NCBI GenBank assembly: GCA_018398765.1
Contig: JAHBMJ010004143.1
Coordinates: forward strand, 40,885 to 61,896
From: Chromera velia
Taxonomy: Eukaryota; Sar; Chromeraceae
Direction of reading: 5' to 3'
DNA: 21,012 bases
Positions 18,301 to 21,012 of the stretch are shown one piece after another; the first letter of the stretch is position 1; the number at the start of each line of letters is the position of its first letter. Below the pieces are notes generated by a model, which had not been told where the DNA came from, made no database searches, and saw only the letters and a program-made list of their open reading frames with translations. Both the position numbers and the translations under genes were made by a program.

Positions 18301-20891
18301 AGCTGAGGAATAGACGACGCGGGAAGATTCAAGAGAAGCAAAAACAAACACACATGTGCACAGAGAGAGAGAGAGAGAGAATCAATCAAGCCACGCATGC
18401 ACAGAGAAACCGAAAGCCCCCGAAGGGAACAAAAGGGCGGAAGGACCTCGATCAACTGGAAAGCGGATCGAATGCACAGACAAAATCCAGAAAGAAGAAA
18501 GGCCTTATTCGGATACGCGAAGGAAGAAATCCATCATGCGGAAAAATTGATGGATGGAACGACTGTCATAAGAAGGGAGAAACAAAAAGCAGAGCTAGGC
18601 GGGGCATACGAGAGAGAACGGAAGAAAATCACATGCAGTCCGACACGACATCGACAAACCACGCACCCCCCCTCCCCCCCTGATCGACTCACTTCTCCTT
18701 CTGTCGAGGAGGACAGAAATTGCGAACAGAGGAAGCACCACCACCAGAGACAGACAGAGGAGACCGAAGAATCCCCACAAAGGCCTGCCAAACACAAACA
18801 AATAAACAAGGGGGGGCATAGAAGGGGTGCGTGTGTCTGTGTGGGGTTTGGCAAGAAGGGCAAGATGCTGAATGAATGCTCTGGCGGCGTTTCAGCAGAA
18901 GAGGATGCCTTTCCAACCGACGACCGAAATGTAACAGACATCGAAGTCATTCACATAGTTCATACGCACGTGCACACACAGCCGAACAGACGCACGTAAG
19001 CGTACATTCACACACAGGAACTGCACAGGGACCGCTGAAGATAGAGACGACGAAACAAGCAAAACGTACTTAGTAACCTACAGCGAAGCAGTGTCGACCC
19101 GCAACAACCCAAAAGCACACAAGCACGCACACAGATAGGCAGGCAGGTTGACCGACCAAGGCGCCCCCTGCCATGGGTACCCGTATGTATGCATGTATGT
19201 ATGCAAAAAGAATTCTGTATGAAAGTGAATCCATACAGATAGGCAGCCAGGCTGACCAAAGCGCCCCCTGCCATGGGTACCCCTGCACTCCATCCAATTT
19301 GCAGGCTACGGAGATGAGAAGAATGGCCTCAGTGAACTTCACAGCCTCACCCGCCTGCACTCACGCACGCACGCATGGGGGTCTCGCAAACGCACACGTA
19401 CACACACACAGAGAGAGAAGGGAGGGAGAAGGGGGAGCGAGACAGAGGAAAAAGAAATTGCATGCATGCAAGAACAAGTGACCGGAAGCCGAAGCAACAA
19501 ATAGAGAGATGCAGGAAGGAAGGAACAACACCTCCAGTCACCCCGCACCCACCCCTCACCAGCCTCGAGGAGAAATCATCTCGCAAAATCATATGTAGAT
19601 GAAAGGAAAGGAACAGACAGACAGATCCAACAGGAAGGACACAACCCCACCCACCCACCCAACCACCCACCGACCCACCAGTCTGGCGATTGTCCCAAAC
19701 CCCTCAGCAATCTGCACAAGAAGACAAGAAGAGGGAAGCAGAGAGAACTTTCACCAAGGACATGCTGAAACTCTTTAGCTCTCGCCGTTGAAAAAAGGAG
19801 AGGAGAAAAGACAAGACGAAAACGTAAGGCTAAGGCAATCTCTCTCTCCTCGTCCACCTATTTGAATCAATCCTGAAAGTCTACACACCGGCGGAGGCAA
19901 ACAGAAGCCAAAACAAAAAAAGGAAACACCGACAGACAGGGGCAGACGAAGATACATACCCACAGACTCATATTCTTTTCTGACAGTCAAATTACGGTGC
20001 ATGGGGTTGGACGTACTGGCCCCCTGTCTCTCTAGCCACTCATGGGGTTAACATCATTACTTCCGAAGGTCTGCTTGTGTCTTTCTTGTGTTTGCACTGT
20101 TGACAAGTCAGACAGCCGTTCCGTCTAGTCTCGTCTCTTCTCAAGCACGCGAAGGGAACGAACAAGGCAAAACCTACCCAAAAGGCTCACACACACACAC
20201 ACAGAGAGAGAGAGGGAGAGAGAAAGAGAAGGGTTGGCAGAGAGACCGACCGACCGACCGACCACATGCCTCGAGGGCCCACCCACACAGAAATGAAAGG
20301 CGTAGCCAACGAGGAACGGGACCAGAACCACGCGAAAAGAACCCAGGAGCCCAAAATCCAATTCCAAAAGCAGAAAAATCTGCGAACACACACACACACA
20401 CACACACAACACACACACAAAAGAAACACACACCCATGCACGTTTTTCATCCTACAGGACTCGAATGAATGATTCATTCACGCTGTGGAAACCAGGAACT
20501 TCATGAAGAAAAGCAATTATCCGGATGCCTTGCTGCGTTGAATTTCTTCTTTCCCTTCCCCCCTCTTCCCCCACGCTCTCTCTTTCTGCCCTGCCCCCCC
20601 CTCTGTTTCTTCCCTCGAGACTTTTTGCTTTCCACCCCTTCCATTTCTCTCTCCTTTACCGCAGAGGCTTACGTACAATCCACACAGCAGGGAAGAGAAA
20701 GAAACGTTGAGCTCCCACAAAACGCACAACAACTACCAAAGAGCCTTCCACCCCACACCCCGCATGCACTTCATGAAGAACAGAGCAGATAGTGAAACTT
20801 GAAACTGTGTGTGTGTACCTTCAGCAGAAGATCCCCTGCCGCAAGACTCAACCGAGGCAGGCCCTCGCTGTATGGAAGTTGATCGCTGTAC
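11836..20891 (-). CDS. multi-pass membrane RING-finger protein, probable E3 ubiquitin ligase, 14 exons visible, 5' partial
   Basis: Predicted exons, in gene order: 20819-20891, 20287-20379, 19964-20023, 19679-19711, 19281-19354, 18693-18784, 17981-18095, 17541-17666, 16966-17046, 16311-16578, 14853-15840, 14396-14463, 12675-13808, 11836-11904. All phases match and give 1090 residues with a TAA stop. The first exon starts with one base of a split codon, so the gene begins outside the window. About five membrane segments occupy residues 1-245 (near 25-54, 93-106, 113-137, 143-163, 223-243). A C3HC4 RING lies at 649-688: Cys649, 652, 664, His666, Cys670, 673, 685, 688, with CGHAG and CPICR. The parts between and after are Gly/Ser/Gln/Pro-rich. 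The plan of membrane helices with a KLDG-PLW motif plus a RING recalls plant Tmemb_185A/Fragile-X-F RING proteins, but that is tentative. The 17666 acceptor lacks a pyrimidine tract and is uncertain. Confidence 0.7.
12118..12341. repeat. composite (CA)n-(CG)n-(GA)n microsatellite in the last intron of the RING gene
   Basis: CA repeats with CAGG and CGCA variants (12118-12290) are followed by about 20 bases of alternating CG and then (GA)n up to 12341. The alternating purine-pyrimidine stretch of nearly 200 bases is a classic Z-DNA-prone sequence. Confidence 0.95.
14349..14369 (-). other. G-quadruplex motif in the intron after the RING exon
   Basis: The minus (transcribed) strand reads four runs of three or more G (gggtgcgtgggtgggtggggg) about 25 bases inside the intron that follows exon 14396-14463. 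Confidence 0.6.
18098..18134 (-). repeat. (CTTT)n forming the polypyrimidine tract of a splice acceptor
   Basis: On the minus strand the CTTT array ends directly in the acceptor TTTCAG in front of membrane exon 17981-18095. A microsatellite thus serves as the pyrimidine tract. Confidence 0.8.
19131..19282. repeat. direct duplication (52 and 48 bp, about 100 bp apart) that includes a splice donor
   Basis: 19131-19182 and 19235-19282 match, apart from a 4-base deletion and a few substitutions. Both end in GCGCCCCCTGCCATGGGTACCC. On the minus strand copy 2 contains the GTACCC donor of exon 19281-19354; copy 1 repeats the same donor-like sequence (gg|GTACCC) further into the intron. Confidence 0.9.
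19645..19679 (-). other. G-rich array directly at a splice donor (G-quadruplex motif)
   Basis: On the minus strand the donor after micro-exon 19679-19711 is GTGGGT, and the next 35 bases are GGGT/GGTN units with at least six runs of three or more G. The pre-mRNA could fold into a quadruplex that covers the 5' splice site. Confidence 0.65.
20389..20432. repeat. (CA)n microsatellite just upstream of a membrane exon acceptor
   Basis: The CA run on the plus strand gives GT repeats on the transcribed strand, ending about ten bases before the acceptor TTCGCAG of exon 20287-20379. Confidence 0.9.
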
Positions 20892-21012
20892 CTGCGTGCA
20901 GTCACGTGGTGAAGTCGTTCGACCGTTCATTCAGACACTCAGATTTCCTTCCACAAAACAAGACACACACACACACACACACGCGCGCGCGTGCACAGAG
21001 AGAGAGAGGAGG
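20892..21012. repeat. upstream intron or flank of the RING gene with (CA)n(CG)n(GA)n
   Basis: The stretch from about 20962 to the window edge repeats the CA-CG-GA order seen at 12118-12341. On the minus strand the bases just below it lead to acceptor CACGCAG at 20892. No start codon in frame with exon 20819-20891 is seen, so the preceding exon should lie beyond the window. Confidence 0.7.

Noticed and set aside
20677-20732. Possible extra RING-gene exon ([10 protein letters not shown]...) with GTACGT donor
   Set aside because: It ends in a phase that does not fit the next exon 20287-20379, which is itself well supported by phase 0 borders and a membrane helix.

Overview
The window looks like nuclear DNA of a single-celled eukaryote. 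Genes are cut into many short exons by GT-AG introns of about 250-820 bases. Microsatellites (CA, GA, GAAA, CTTT, GTCA) are very dense, and there is no operon-like packing. One gene is a clear homologue of the flagellar protein RSPH14 (RTDR1), so the organism or its ancestors make flagella. A chromerid-like alveolate would fit the base composition, repeats and flagellar gene, but this is inference and no marker in the window proves the lineage.

Three genes can be built with matching splice phases. (1) 3986-5583, minus strand, two exons, 414 residues: a protein made almost entirely of Cys-Pro motifs (21 CP plus two CP-like), with no recognised family. A 57-base in-frame tandem repeat sits exactly on its 3' splice site. 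(2) 7351-10874, plus strand, six exons, 419 residues: RSPH14-like armadillo-repeat protein. (3) 11836-20891, minus strand, at least 14 exons, 1090 residues visible, 5' end outside the window: a multi-pass membrane protein with a C3HC4 RING finger, long low-complexity tails and a short acidic-aromatic C terminus. It is probably a membrane E3 ubiquitin ligase, perhaps of the TMEM185/Fragile-X-F type.

Layout: 1-3985 is gene-poor (tandem duplication, AT-rich stretch with a MITE-like element, then CA/GA/GGAA low-complexity DNA). Genes 1 and 2 are divergent and share a 1.77 kb upstream region with TGCATGCA palindromes and GC-rich palindromes. Genes 2 and 3 are convergent, separated by about 960 AT-rich bases that carry a second copy of a short dispersed repeat.

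The three genes do not form an obvious pathway. The most unusual points are the poly-CP protein, the repeat array that multiplies a splice acceptor in frame, a pair of complementary intronic arms around RSPH14 exon 4, and the repeated occurrence of period-4 arrays directly at splice donors. No tRNA, rRNA, CRISPR array or bacterial-type feature was found.
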